A DNA stretch of 43,140 nucleotides, from the NCBI GenBank assembly GCA_007125545.1, contig SLDA01000103.1, positions 1-43,140 on the forward strand, in the 5' to 3' direction. The translations under genes and the position numbers were made by a program. The stretch is from Thermoflexales bacterium (GTDB lineage Bacteria; Chloroflexota; Anaerolineae; B4-G1; SLSP01). Each line of letters starts with the position of its first letter. Positions within the stretch are counted from its first letter, which is position 1. A model generated the notes under the pieces. That model saw nothing but the letters and a program-made list of their open reading frames with translations, was not told where the DNA came from and did no database searches. Positions 1-8,981 of the stretch are shown one piece after another.

Positions 1-2478
1 AAGGACGCCGCCATCGAAGCGCGCTCCGTCGCATTCGAGCTCCCAGGCCAGCGAGGGGGGAGTGGACCCCGCAGTTCGCTCCAATCCCAGAGCCATATAA
101 ACGGGTCTGCCGGCCCTTACGTCACCTGTCGGCCCGCGGACACCCAGTACCTGCATCCCGGGCCACGCGATCTCGGACATAGCCGGTAGCGGGTCCAGGG
201 CTGGTGCCGAATAGGGCGGTGGATCAACTCTAATGCTCCCCAACGGCATTTGGATGCCGCCGAAGCTGTCGTCAGAATACGCCAGTCCCATCCAGGCACC
301 GGCTTCGGCCACCTGCATGACCAGTTCGTAGGTGCCGGGCGGCAGGTGCAGCGGAAGCGGGACGTAACCTTCACTATCGTAAATCTCGCCTGGCTGCCAC
401 ACCGATGGGGGCTTCCCCGCGCCGTCAACAAGATGGCGCCCCCCCTCAGCCCAGATGATCTGCTCGCCCTCGACTTCGGTCACAAGGGCGAGATAGAGCT
501 CAAGTTCACCCAAATTCACCTGAGGATCCCAGCGCAACCGTACCGTGAGCGGATTCGGTGCCTGTGCCACGGCATCCGCACTCGCCGCCATTAAGTCTAT
601 GCGTCCACCGTAGCGGGCCAAGAACCCAGATTCCGCCGCGAGTTCAGAGGTCAGCACACAGCGCTCGGAAGGAAAACCGAGAACCGGCGTCACCGACACG
701 CAGGACAGCTCACCCGCCGTCCGATACGGCTCCAGCAGGTGAGCAAGCTGAGCGTCGGTCAGGGGATAGCAGGCGGGGGCGCGAACCCAGGTAAACGGCT
801 CTCCCGGCACGAGATAGTCGCCAAGCCATACGGCAAGCTGTGCAGAACCGGCAACCGGTGCGGTAGCTGCAGGCGTAATGCCGGGTAGCGGTCCTGGGGC
901 CAACCACTTGGCCCCGGTTAACTCAAAATCGTCACGATACATAATCGTCGCCTGGTGCAGTCCTGCTACGTAGATGTCCTCACGAAGCGAAAAGACCTCC
1001 GTGTCCACGCCTTCCACTCCAAGCGTCGCGTTTACACAGCCCTGTCGCGCCAAGTCCCAAGGCCATACCTCTCCACCAAATAGCGAAGCTACGCCGGGCA
1101 CGTTCTGACTCATAATCCGCGTCGTAACGGAATCCGGCAGCAGCCGGTTCAGACGATGCGCAGCGAAACCCGTCCCCTCACTCCAACCCAGTGGCACGAT
1201 ATGTTGCGCGGTCCAACCACCTCCCAATAGGGGCGAGGCATATTGCAGCGGTATAACTGCAGTCCACGCCCAGGGCAATACCAGTCCGATGAGAAGAACC
1301 CAACGCCACCAGCCTATCCGATGCAAGGCGATCGCCGCAACCACCGTCAGCAGGGGCACAACCGTCAACACATACCGGTCGAACTTCTTGGACGCAAAGG
1401 TGATAGCAACCAGGTAGACAAACGCAGGAAACAGGAGGGCAAGGCCATGCGAGGTCCCCACCCCGTCGCGTCGCAGTGTCAGAACCCAGAGCAATACTCC
1501 CAAGAGGACCGGGGGTGTCAGCCGAAAGAGGAGCACCACGGGGTAGAACGCAGCGCCAGGATCGACCTGTGATCGGCCCAGGAAAAAGACGGGGCGCAAT
1601 CCGATCCCCTCGTGATAGGTGACGGCATCGATCAGTGATCGCACCGCACTAGCTGGATCGGCCCAGAAGGGTGGATAGAGGACAACCAGGCAGGCCAACG
1701 CCGAAACAGTGATGACAGCTACCTTGAGCATCCGTCGCTGCCCGGTTAGCCCGCCCCAGAGCAGGACAGCCAGTGCCACGCCGGGAGCCACGAGAAGGCC
1801 GAGCATCTTGGTCAAGCCGGCGAGCGCCAAAAACAAGCCCGACCCAACCCACGAGAACCACTCCGAACGCGGGACCGGGGACCTGGACTCAGGCTGCGAC
1901 CGAGGAGGTAAGGTAAGGAGCACGGCAAGTAGCGCAAAGGTTGCCTGCAGTGCATCAGTATGCAGAAGGCCGCCATGACCCGAAAAGAATGGATCCAGGG
2001 CCAGCAAGAGTGCCATCAGGCGCGCCGGACGCGCGCCCAATCGGGGACGTGCCACAAAATGCGCCAACACAAGCGCCAACGACACCGTTAGCGCGACCAA
2101 CACACGTGCTGCGGGTAGGAAGAAGGCGAGGTGCCCAAAAACCACCTCATTCTCCGGAGCCAGCCACAGCAGGGGGCGAATCCATTGCAGATGTTGCGCC
2201 GCGGTGACCGGCGCCAACCGCATCATAATCCGAGTGCCGAACGCACCCAGCACCATTGTTGTGACACCCGGGTGCCCTGTCTCAGGTATGCGTTGCCAAT
2301 CTCCCGATTGGACTGCATCCAGAAATTGGACGCTGCGCAACACCCAGATCGGCTCATCTGGGGTGACGTAAAGTCCAAGCGGGACGAGGCGGACGATTAG
2401 TGCGAGTAGAAATATGGCCCCACTGAGAAGGAGCAGATGAGTCCGGGCAGACCCGGCACGGAGGTCGCGACGTAACAC
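1..2478 (-). CDS. GT-C family membrane glycosyltransferase (partial, 3' end outside window)
   Basis: An open minus-strand frame runs without a stop from a GTG at 2478 through the left edge (826 codons visible). The N-terminus is a short basic tail followed by a membrane segment (LLLLSGAIFLLALIVRLVPL), then a TPDEPIW motif. An acidic pair just after TM1 is typical of GT39/PMT-like GT-C enzymes, which take sugar from a polyprenyl phosphate on the outer face of the membrane. Many more hydrophobic segments follow to roughly residue 440. The rest is soluble and rich in beta-type sequence, probably an extracytoplasmic domain. The start lies one base after the TAA of the GT2 gene, with GAGGAG inside that gene's last codons as ribosome binding site, so the two are translationally coupled. 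The GT2 neighbour probably supplies the lipid-linked donor. Family assignment is from topology and the acidic motif; sugar and acceptor are unknown. Confidence 0.8.
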   Translation of the reverse strand, partial: MLRRDLRAGSARTHLLLLSGAIFLLALIVRLVPLGLYVTPDEPIWVLRSVQFLDAVQSGDWQRIPETGHPGVTTMVLGAFGTRIMMRLAPVTAAQHLQWIRPLLWLAPENEVVFGHLAFFLPAARVLVALTVSLALVLAHFVARPRLGARPARLMALLLALDPFFSGHGGLLHTDALQATFALLAVLLTLPPRSQPESRSPVPRSEWFSWVGSGLFLALAGLTKMLGLLVAPGVALAVLLWGGLTGQRRMLKVAVITVSALACLVVLYPPFWADPASAVRSLIDAVTYHEGIGLRPVFFLGRSQVDPGAAFYPVVLLFRLTPPVLLGVLLWVLTLRRDGVGTSHGLALLFPAFVYLVAITFASKKFDRYVLTVVPLLTVVAAIALHRIGWWRWVLLIGLVLPWAWTAVIPLQYASPLLGGGWTAQHIVPLGWSEGTGFAAHRLNRLLPDSVTTRIMSQNVPGVASLFGGEVWPWDLARQGCVNATLGVEGVDTEVFSLREDIYVAGLHQATIMYRDDFELTGAKWLAPGPLPGITPAATAPVAGSAQLAVWLGDYLVPGEPFTWVRAPACYPLTDAQLAHLLEPYRTAGELSCVSVTPVLGFPSERCVLTSELAAESGFLARYGGRIDLMAASADAVAQAPNPLTVRLRWDPQVNLGELELYLALVTEVEGEQIIWAEGGRHLVDGAGKPPSVWQPGEIYDSEGYVPLPLHLPPGTYELVMQVAEAGAWMGLAYSDDSFGGIQMPLGSIRVDPPPYSAPALDPLPAMSEIAWPGMQVLGVRGPTGDVRAGRPVYMALGLERTAGSTPPSLAWELECDGARFDGGVL

Positions 2479-2479
2479 G

Positions 2480-3448
2480 TTACTCCTCGCGCCGGATCAC
2501 ATAGATGGGTTTGTTCTGTACCTCAAAGTAAGCGCGTGCCTGCAATTCTCCCAACAGCCCCATTACAAGGAACTGTGCGCCGAGAATCATCAACAGGATG
2601 GCGAGTGAAAGGAGGGGTCGATTACCGATGTCGGCGCCGGTGACGATCTTATAGACCGCCAGATAAAGCCCGAATGCAAAGCCCAAGCCGCCGCTCAGCA
2701 AACCTGCCAGCCCGAAGAGCTGCATCGGGCGTGCCATATAACTCAGGAGAAACGAGACCGTCACCAAGTCGAGAATCACGCGCACTGTCTTGAACAAATT
2801 GTACTTCGACCGCCCGAACTGCCGCGGGCGGTCGCGGACTCCCACCTCAGCCACTTTGATACCAGCCCCGGAAGCCAACGCAGGGATAAACCGATGCAGT
2901 TCGCCGTAGAGATGTACGTTCTTGGCAACGTCCCGATGATAGATCTTGAGCGAACAACCGTAGTCGTGGAGTTGCACACCGGTCGAGCGTCCAATAATCT
3001 GATTGGCGATGATCGAGGGCAATCGGCGTGATAGAAAAGGTTCCTTCCGATCCTGGCGCCAGCCGCTGACGATATCATAGCCGCCACTCTCCATGACCTC
3101 GAGTAAGCGAGCCAGATCGGCTGGATTGTTCTGACCATCAGCATCCATAGTCACAACATATTCACCGCGCGACAGATCAAAGCCTGCCGCAAACGCCGCA
3201 GTCTGCCCAAAGTTACGTCGAAACTCAATGATGCGTAGGTGGGGCTCCTGCTCCTTGAGGGAGCGCAGAATAGCAACGCTCTCATCTTGGCTACCGTCAT
3301 CCACAGCCACGATCTCATAGCTGCGCTCCAAATCCTGCAGCGCAGCAGATAACTCCGGGATAAATAGCTCCAAATTGCCGGCTTCGTTGTAAATGGGAAG
3401 GACAACGGAGATATCCAGTTCCGCATCCCCCGTGTGCTTGGGTATCAT
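2480..3448 (-). CDS. GT2 polyprenyl-phosphate glycosyltransferase (DPM1/GtrB/ArnC-like)
   Basis: About 322 aa. The N-terminal GT-A domain starts ISVVLPIYNEAGNLELF and carries VDDGSQDES and TMDADGQNNPADL, the nucleotide- and metal-binding acidic motifs of GT2. The C-terminus has two membrane segments (around FGLAGLLSGGLGFAFGLYLA and LLSLAILLMILGAQFLVMG), the arrangement of bactoprenyl-phosphate glucosyl- or mannosyltransferases such as GtrB and ArnC. It likely transfers a sugar from an NDP-sugar to undecaprenyl phosphate on the cytoplasmic face, feeding the GT-C enzyme encoded immediately downstream. ATG 3448 is chosen because GAGG lies 9 nt upstream; ATG 3457 is the alternative. The frame stays open to 3622 but that extension crosses the rpmG promoter and has no family similarity. 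Specific substrate cannot be read from sequence. Confidence 0.88.
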   Translation of the reverse strand: MIPKHTGDAELDISVVLPIYNEAGNLELFIPELSAALQDLERSYEIVAVDDGSQDESVAILRSLKEQEPHLRIIEFRRNFGQTAAFAAGFDLSRGEYVVTMDADGQNNPADLARLLEVMESGGYDIVSGWRQDRKEPFLSRRLPSIIANQIIGRSTGVQLHDYGCSLKIYHRDVAKNVHLYGELHRFIPALASGAGIKVAEVGVRDRPRQFGRSKYNLFKTVRVILDLVTVSFLLSYMARPMQLFGLAGLLSGGLGFAFGLYLAVYKIVTGADIGNRPLLSLAILLMILGAQFLVMGLLGELQARAYFEVQNKPIYVIRREE

Positions 3449-3582
3449 AGCAGCCATCCTCGCTACAGAGTGCCATCCGGTTCCCGACGTAGCATAACGT
3501 GTTCTACCATGAAGGCGCAGGGAGGCAAATGGGGCATCATTCCACTTCGTCCACGTATGCAACAGAAACGCGCATTCGCGGC

Positions 3583-3610
3583 TTGACACGCCACTCAATC
3601 CCGCTATAAT
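3583..3610 (+). promoter_or_regulatory. rpmG sigma70 promoter
   Basis: TTGACA, a 16-nt spacer and a perfect TATAAT (-10 at 3605-3610). Transcription would begin near 3617 and leave an untranslated leader of about 120 nt before rpmG. That leader contains CGTGCG and CGCACG, which could close a stem around an inner GGC/GCC pair. Confidence 0.8.
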
Positions 3611-3738
3611 GCCCCTACACAAAGCAAAATGGGGAAGAACTGTCTTGCAGGCCGGGGTATGCGAAGAGAGAGCAGCGTGCGAGTCCGCGGCAAATCGCCA
3701 ACCACGCCGACCCGCACGATTATTGAGGAGGATGAATT

Positions 3739-3900
3739 ATGGCAAAGAAGGGCACCCGCGTCTTGGTCAAGATGAAGAGTACGGAAAGTGGACATATGTA
3801 CTATACGCAGAAGAACCGCCGCAACGACACGCAGCGTCTCGAACTGCGCAAGTACGATCCGTTCGTCCGCCGTCACGTCATCTACCGCGAAACTAAATAA
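3739..3900 (+). CDS. rpmG: 50S ribosomal protein L33
   Basis: 53 aa, starting [19 protein letters not shown] and ending VIYRETK, the full length and typical pattern of bacterial L33 (Gly-Thr-Arg start, YYTQKNRRN core, lysine-rich C-terminus). A strong GAGGAGG site sits just upstream of the ATG. This copy lacks the Cys-X2-Cys zinc motifs, so it is the C-minus, zinc-independent form. The gene stands alone with its own promoter and terminator. In many bacteria rpmG precedes secE and nusG; here a copper operon follows instead. L33 is a small basic protein near the E site of the large subunit. Confidence 0.95.
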   Translation: MAKKGTRVLVKMKSTESGHMYYTQKNRRNDTQRLELRKYDPFVRRHVIYRETK

Positions 3901-3942
3901 CGTCATCCCGGTCGTCACCGACCGGCATTCATCACGTTCACG

Positions 3943-3975
3943 AACCACGGTGCTCATTAAGCGAGCACCGTGGTT
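3943..3975 (+). terminator. rpmG terminator hairpin
   Basis: AACCACGGTGCTC and its perfect inverse GAGCACCGTGGTT form a 13-bp stem with a 7-nt loop, followed by a weak T-rich tail (TGTGTT). It lies 43 nt after the rpmG stop. The modest T tract makes it a good but not ideal intrinsic terminator. Confidence 0.75.
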
Positions 3976-4202
3976 TGTGTTGGATGCGCATCTCGTTTCC
4001 TCAGCCTCAGCGTCCTGATAATCTGAAGAGTTCGATTTGAGACCTGGCCGGATCCCGGTTAGCGTATGAATTGGTGGGGCGTCGTGCAGTCAAATCCACC
4101 AGGACAGAGCGTTACGCCGACCCCCCGATTCCCCCACTTTCGTCACGAAAAGGGATGTGTCCGCGTTCACGTCAAGCTCTGGCTATTTTTAGAAGAAGAT
4201 GG

Positions 4203-4236
4203 TATACTATATTCCCGGAGGAGATATAACTACCTC
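4203..4236 (+). promoter_or_regulatory. copA promoter region with imperfect palindrome
   Basis: TATACT at 4203-4208 resembles a -10 box; there is no good -35 at 16-18 nt, as often found at activator-dependent promoters. Overlapping and following it, TATATTCC and GGAGATATA form an imperfect inverted repeat around CGGA, a possible operator for a copper-responsive regulator. No such regulator gene is in the window. The operator role is inference. Confidence 0.35.
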
Positions 4237-4283
4237 GAGCAGCGGGATAATTGATGTTACTGAGAGAGGTCAAGGAAATCGGA

Positions 4284-6794
4284 ATGGCAGAGACTAAAAT
4301 CGCTACAGAGGAACGGAAACACTTGGATTTACAGGTCGAGGGGATGACCTGTGCTTCGTGCGTGAATCACGTCCAAAAGGCGCTGAGTCGTGTGGAGGGC
4401 GTTGACGACGTCAACGTCAATCTCGCTACGGAGAAAGCGTCCCTCTGGTTTGACCCCAGTGTCACGACGAATGAACTGATCAAGACCGTGCGCGAGACCG
4501 GTTACGATGTCGCAACGGACAGTATCGACTTGGCGATTGGTGGCATGACCTGCGCGGCGTGTGTGGCGCACGTGGAAAAAGCGCTCGGCAAAATCCCGGG
4601 TGTGATCGACGTCAACGTCAATCTGGCGACGGAAAAGGCCAGTGTTAACTATCTACCCGGCGCAACCGGCCTCACAGAGTTTAGGGCTGCGGTTGCGCAG
4701 GCTGGATACGAGGTCCTGGGACGCGCGGATACGGATGTAGAACCGGCGGAACGTGCGCGGGACCTGGACGACGAAGCTGAGCAGAAGATGGCGGTTGCGC
4801 GCCGTCGCATGCTCATAGCGTGGGCCTTTACAGCTGTCATTATACTATGGATGATACCCGATATGTTCTTCGGGATTCACTGGCCCAATATGATGGTTAT
4901 GCACGTGGGTATGATTGTGCTGGCCATGCCGGTGCTCTTCTGGGTAGGCAGGAAGACGTATAGCAGCGGCATTCGTGCAGCGCTACACGGCTATGCCAAC
5001 ATGGACACCTTGATCACGCTGGGAACCGGCGCTTCTTTCTTGACGGGCCCGGCCGCGTTCTTCGCACCCGTGGCCAATTATGCCGGCGTCGCGGCCATGA
5101 TTATGGCTTTCCACTTGACCGGGCGCTATATTGAGGAATCGGCGAAAGGGCGGGCTTCCCAGGCCATTCGGAAGCTCCTGGAGCTGGGCGCCAAGACCGC
5201 CCATGTCGAGCGGGATGGTATCGAGATCGAAGTTCCCATCGAGGCAGTTGAGGTGGGGGACATTCTGATCGTACGCCCTGGTGATAAGATCCCCACCGAT
5301 GGCATTGTTGCGAGCGGGGAGAGCGCGGTTGACGAGTCGATGGCAACCGGCGAGTCGATGCCCGTGACAAAGGGGGTAGGAGACGAGGTGATCGGCGCTA
5401 CCGTCAACCAGGAAGGCTTGCTCAAGGTACAAGCAACCCGGGTTGGCAAGGACACGTTCCTCGCGCAGGTCGTGAAGCTCGTCGAGCAGGCACAAGGAAC
5501 CAAAGTTCCCATTCAAGCTTTTGCCGACGGGGTCACTGCTGTCTTCGTGCCAATCATCATCACCATCGCGGTGCTAACCTTTCTCGCCTATCTCGTGTTC
5601 CCGGACACTATGCGAACCCTGACTCAGTTCGGTGGTTTCCTCCCGTGGGTCGATCCGACGCTGAATACGCTCACCCTGGCGATCATCTCGATGGTTGCTG
5701 TCTTCGTAATCGCATGTCCCTGTGCGCTGGGCCTGGCCACGCCGACGGCGTTGATGGTTGGCAGCGGCATGGGCGCTGAGCACGGTATCCTGATTCGCAG
5801 TGGTGCAGCTATCCAGACGCTTAAGGATGTTGGGATTGTGATCTTCGACAAGACCGGGACCATTACCAAGGGCAAACCGGGGGTCACCGACTTCGTCGTC
5901 ACCTCCGAGGACGGGATAACAAGAGATCAGATACTGGCCTTGGCTGCCAGTGTCGAGGTGGGGTCAGAACACCCGCTGGGCCGTGCTATCGTCGATCATG
6001 CACGCGCCGCCGGGCTCAGCCTCTTCGAACCTATGGGCTTCCGCGCCGTCCGGGGCAAAGGCGTGATCGCCTTTGTCGATGACCACGAGGTCTGGGTAGG
6101 CTCGCGCCGTATGGTCCAAGAAGTGAACGGCAACCTCGGTGGTATGGAAGCCGAGATCGAAGAGCTAGAAAACGGCGGCAAAACGGTGATGCTCGTATTG
6201 GTCGACGGCAATCTCAAGGGGATGCTTGCTGTTGCGGACACGCTGAAGGAGGATTCGGCGACTGCCATCGCTCAGCTACACCGGTTGGGCGTGCGAACAG
6301 CGATGATCACGGGCGACAACCAGCGGACGGCCGAGGCCATTGCACGGCGGGTCAACATCGACCACGTCGTGGCCGAGGTCCTTCCAGAAGGGAAAGTGGA
6401 CGAGGTCAAGCGGTTGCAGGAGCGCTATGGGACTGTGGCTTTCGTCGGCGACGGCATCAACGATGCTCCGGCGCTCACACAGGCCAACGTTGGCATAGCC
6501 ATCGGCACCGGCACGGACATCGCCATTGAGGCGAGTGATGTGACCCTGGTACGCGGGGCCCTCACCGGCGTCGTGGAGGCGATCAATCTTAGTCGGGCCA
6601 CGTTCCGCAAGATTCGCCAGAATCTCTTCTGGGCCTTCTTCTATAACGTCATTATGGTACCCCTGGCCGTGGTGGGCTGGATGCACCCGGTTCTGGCCGA
6701 GATCGCCATGGCGACCAGTTCCATCACGGTCGTGATGAACGCCAATCTGCTGCGGCGGGTGAACATTAACCCAGATCCACTGGAAAACCGCTAG
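4284..6794 (+). CDS. copA: Copper-exporting P1B-type ATPase
   Basis: 836 aa. Two N-terminal heavy-metal-binding domains carry GMTCASC (residues 20-26) and GMTCAAC (87-93). The core has TGES (actuator), the transport motif CPC (478-480, in [14 protein letters not shown]), the phosphorylation motif DKTGT (Asp522), an SEHPLGRA His-Pro motif, TGDN, and [10 protein letters not shown]. The last membrane segments hold [11 protein letters not shown] and [11 protein letters not shown], matching the YN and MxxSS signatures of Cu(I)-selective P1B-1 pumps. It exports Cu(I) from the cytoplasm using ATP. ATG 4284 is preferred because AAGGAA lies 7 nt upstream; the upstream TTG/ATG at 4251/4254 have no clear site. 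It heads the copper block whose periplasmic partners follow downstream. Confidence 0.95.
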   Translation: MAETKIATEERKHLDLQVEGMTCASCVNHVQKALSRVEGVDDVNVNLATEKASLWFDPSVTTNELIKTVRETGYDVATDSIDLAIGGMTCAACVAHVEKALGKIPGVIDVNVNLATEKASVNYLPGATGLTEFRAAVAQAGYEVLGRADTDVEPAERARDLDDEAEQKMAVARRRMLIAWAFTAVIILWMIPDMFFGIHWPNMMVMHVGMIVLAMPVLFWVGRKTYSSGIRAALHGYANMDTLITLGTGASFLTGPAAFFAPVANYAGVAAMIMAFHLTGRYIEESAKGRASQAIRKLLELGAKTAHVERDGIEIEVPIEAVEVGDILIVRPGDKIPTDGIVASGESAVDESMATGESMPVTKGVGDEVIGATVNQEGLLKVQATRVGKDTFLAQVVKLVEQAQGTKVPIQAFADGVTAVFVPIIITIAVLTFLAYLVFPDTMRTLTQFGGFLPWVDPTLNTLTLAIISMVAVFVIACPCALGLATPTALMVGSGMGAEHGILIRSGAAIQTLKDVGIVIFDKTGTITKGKPGVTDFVVTSEDGITRDQILALAASVEVGSEHPLGRAIVDHARAAGLSLFEPMGFRAVRGKGVIAFVDDHEVWVGSRRMVQEVNGNLGGMEAEIEELENGGKTVMLVLVDGNLKGMLAVADTLKEDSATAIAQLHRLGVRTAMITGDNQRTAEAIARRVNIDHVVAEVLPEGKVDEVKRLQERYGTVAFVGDGINDAPALTQANVGIAIGTGTDIAIEASDVTLVRGALTGVVEAINLSRATFRKIRQNLFWAFFYNVIMVPLAVVGWMHPVLAEIAMATSSITVVMNANLLRRVNINPDPLENR

Positions 6795-6800
6795 GCAGAC

Positions 6801-6831
6801 GCCGTCCGGGCACGAATAAAGCCCGGACGGC
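6801..6831 (+). repeat. Intercistronic hairpin between copA and the DUF3105 gene
   Basis: GCCGTCCGGGC and GCCCGGACGGC are perfect inverse arms (11 bp) around a 9-nt loop, starting 6 nt after the copA stop. No T tract follows, so it is more likely an mRNA-stabilising or partial-attenuation hairpin than a full terminator. It may set different transcript levels for copA and the downstream genes. Confidence 0.7.
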
Positions 6832-6876
6832 ACACCCAGTTAAGTATTGTCGAATGAATGTAAGGAGTCTAATCAG

Positions 6877-7398
6877 ATGGCTAACTATAAAAGCAGGCGC
6901 CTCAGGCAGCAGCGCCAGAAACGAACTGCGATAGGTTTCATCCTGGCTGTTGTACTCACCCTGGCCGGAATCCTGGTCTACGATGCTCTAAATCCGCGAC
7001 CCGGCCGCGCAGTGGCAGACCTCGGCAACGCGCATATTCCATACCCCCAAACAGCGACCTACAACTCCAGTCCTCCGACCTCAGGACCGCATTATACGAT
7101 GCTGGCACAATGGGGGATCCACACAGACCCGATCCCGAACGAGCTTCAGGTGCACAATCTGGAGGATGGCGGCGTCATGGTCCAGTACAACTGCCCTGAT
7201 GCATGCCCCGACCTGGTCGCGCAGCTCGCGGGCGTTGTCGAACGTTATCCCAGCCTGGTCATCCTCGCGCCCTATCCCGATATGGATGCGCGCATCGCGC
7301 TGACAGCCTGGGGCCGCATCGACACATTCGAAGAGTTCGATGAGGCACGTATTGTGCGTTTTATTGAAGCTTACCGTGGCTTGGATCATCACAGATAA
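6877..7398 (+). CDS. DUF3105 membrane-anchored protein
   Basis: 173 aa. A basic N-terminus is followed by one membrane segment (residues 19-35), then an extracytoplasmic domain with YNSSPPTSGPHY (62-73), HNLEDGGV (93-100) and a CPDAC pair (106-110). These match the DUF3105 family pattern (SGPHY, then H-N/x-LE-x-GG). Its conserved His and Cys residues could bind metal, and its place between a copper ATPase and a multicopper oxidase suggests a role in copper handling outside the cytoplasm. That role is inference; the family has no established function that I know. ATG 6877 is chosen for AAGGAG 9-10 nt upstream; a TTG at 6847 would add 10 residues. Confidence 0.85.
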   Translation: MANYKSRRLRQQRQKRTAIGFILAVVLTLAGILVYDALNPRPGRAVADLGNAHIPYPQTATYNSSPPTSGPHYTMLAQWGIHTDPIPNELQVHNLEDGGVMVQYNCPDACPDLVAQLAGVVERYPSLVILAPYPDMDARIALTAWGRIDTFEEFDEARIVRFIEAYRGLDHHR

Positions 7399-7416
7399 TC
7401 ACCAGGAGAATTTCCG

Positions 7417-8967
7417 ATGCAACCACCTTCTACCATACACACCACGATCAGCCGTCGCCAATTCTTGAAGCATACCGCTGGTGGCTTTGCGGCTCTGGCC
7501 CTGGCAGGTTTATCCGGCGGGCTGACAGGCTGTACAACGGCACACATAGGCCCCGACCATACCGCATCCCGGGCGCCTTCAATGACAGACTTAGGTCCCC
7601 CCGACATCGAAATCGCGCTACGTGCGGCACCCGGAGAAGTACAGCTCTTGCCAGGCCTACCCACGCGGGTGTGGCGTTACCAGGCCGAGGTCCTTCACGG
7701 TAGACCCGAAGCCGTCCAACCACTACCAGACTCCTACCTCGGACCCATCCTGAGATTTCGCACGGGTGACGTGGTCCGCGTCCACTTCATCAACGACCTG
7801 GACGAAGAGAGCATCGTACACTGGCACGGTCTGCATGTCCCGGAGGAAGCCGATGGCCATCCGCACCTCGCCATCGGGCCGGGCGAGACTTACGTCTACG
7901 ACTTTCCGGTTCTAAGCGGACCAGGAACGTACTGGTATCATCCCCATCCGCACGGGCGGACCGGCCCGCAAGTCAACTACGGTCTCGCAGGATTGCTGAT
8001 CGTGGAAGACGACGAAGCTGCTAGCGTGGCACTTCCGGAAGGAGAGCACGACATACCGCTGGTCATCCAGGACCGCACATTCGATGAGGAGAATCAACTC
8101 ACTTACGTCGACCCTGGGGGGCACGAGCAGATGTTCGGCTTCTTTGGCGACGATATTCTCGTTAACGGCAAGCCCGACTTCATCCAGCCTGTCGCCACGC
8201 GCCCCTACCGGTTACGCATCCTCAATGGTTCGAACGCCCGCATCTATAAGCTGGGCTTCAGCGATAACCGCCCCCTCACAGTGATCGGCACCGATGGCGG
8301 ACTGCTTGGAGAGGCGGTGACACGGCCCTATGTTACACTATCGCCCGGGGAGCGCATTGAGTTGTGGGTAGATTTCGGTGCTGACGACCTCGGAAGCGAG
8401 ATCGTGCTGGAGAGCAAGGAGTTTTCGGGTAGCAGTGCGTTCCCGATAATGCGCTTCCAGATTGAGGAGGAAGCAGCGGTGGAGACCCGCATACCGACGA
8501 CACTTTCGACCTTCGCGGGCTATCGCGAAGATGATGCGGTGAACCGAAGACGTCCGCGGACCTTTGATATGGATATGGATATGGAGAACAGGGTCTGGCG
8601 CCTTAACGGTCGCACCTTCGAGATGAACGAGGTTGCGAGGAACGAAGTTGTGAAACTGGGCGATCTCGAGATTTGGGAGTTCGTGAACGAGAGTCCGTTT
8701 ATGGCTATGCCCCATCCGATGCACGTCCACAATGTTCATTTCCAGGTGATCGGACGTTCCGTGTTGCCGGAGTTCGCGAACCAACGCGCAAGTGTCGAGG
8801 ACGGTTACGTCGATGAGGGCTGGAAGGATACGGTGCTGGTTATGCCGGGAGAGCGCGTCAGGCTGTTGCTCAAGTTTGACACTTACGCCGGATTATACCT
8901 CTACCATTGCCACAATCTGGAGCACGAGGATATGGGCATGATGCGCAACTACCGCATTAGGGCATAA
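7417..8967 (+). CDS. TAT-exported multicopper oxidase (laccase/FtsP/CueO-like)
   Basis: 516 aa. The N-terminus has a twin-arginine signal (SRRQFLK, residues 12-18), a hydrophobic stretch and a lipobox-like LTGC ending at Cys39, so it is probably exported folded and may be lipid-anchored. All four copper-binding motifs are visible: HWHG (135-138), YWYHPHPHG, HPMHVHNVHFQ, and HCHNLEHEDMGMM near the C-terminus, with Met as the likely type-1 axial ligand. Three cupredoxin domains fit the length. Enzymes of this type oxidise Cu(I) or phenolic substrates with reduction of O2 to water. With CopA upstream, cuprous oxidase or copper detoxification is the simplest reading. A FDMDMDMENR stretch resembles the Met/Asp-rich linkers of this family. 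An AGGAG lies 9 nt before the ATG. Confidence 0.93.
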   Translation: MQPPSTIHTTISRRQFLKHTAGGFAALALAGLSGGLTGCTTAHIGPDHTASRAPSMTDLGPPDIEIALRAAPGEVQLLPGLPTRVWRYQAEVLHGRPEAVQPLPDSYLGPILRFRTGDVVRVHFINDLDEESIVHWHGLHVPEEADGHPHLAIGPGETYVYDFPVLSGPGTYWYHPHPHGRTGPQVNYGLAGLLIVEDDEAASVALPEGEHDIPLVIQDRTFDEENQLTYVDPGGHEQMFGFFGDDILVNGKPDFIQPVATRPYRLRILNGSNARIYKLGFSDNRPLTVIGTDGGLLGEAVTRPYVTLSPGERIELWVDFGADDLGSEIVLESKEFSGSSAFPIMRFQIEEEAAVETRIPTTLSTFAGYREDDAVNRRRPRTFDMDMDMENRVWRLNGRTFEMNEVARNEVVKLGDLEIWEFVNESPFMAMPHPMHVHNVHFQVIGRSVLPEFANQRASVEDGYVDEGWKDTVLVMPGERVRLLLKFDTYAGLYLYHCHNLEHEDMGMMRNYRIRA

Positions 8968-8981
8968 GAGGAGGGCTCAGA

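Larger units (their letters stand above)
3901..4283 (+). other. Intergenic region between rpmG and copA
   Basis: 383 bases without a credible gene. It holds the rpmG terminator hairpin at 3943-3975 and, near its right end, a likely copA promoter with a TATACT -10 at 4203-4208. A 62-codon frame at 4066-4254 has no recognisable product or ribosome binding site and is not called. Nothing else was seen between about 3980 and 4170. Confidence 0.6.

Noticed and set aside
3609-3896. 95-codon frame overlapping rpmG
   Set aside because: Out of frame with L33 and begins within the -10 box of the rpmG promoter.
3976-4070. tRNA-like GAGTTCGATTT segment
   Set aside because: No cloverleaf arms or acceptor stem can be drawn around it.
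4066-4254. 62-codon frame upstream of copA
   Set aside because: No similarity, no binding site, and it covers the copA promoter.
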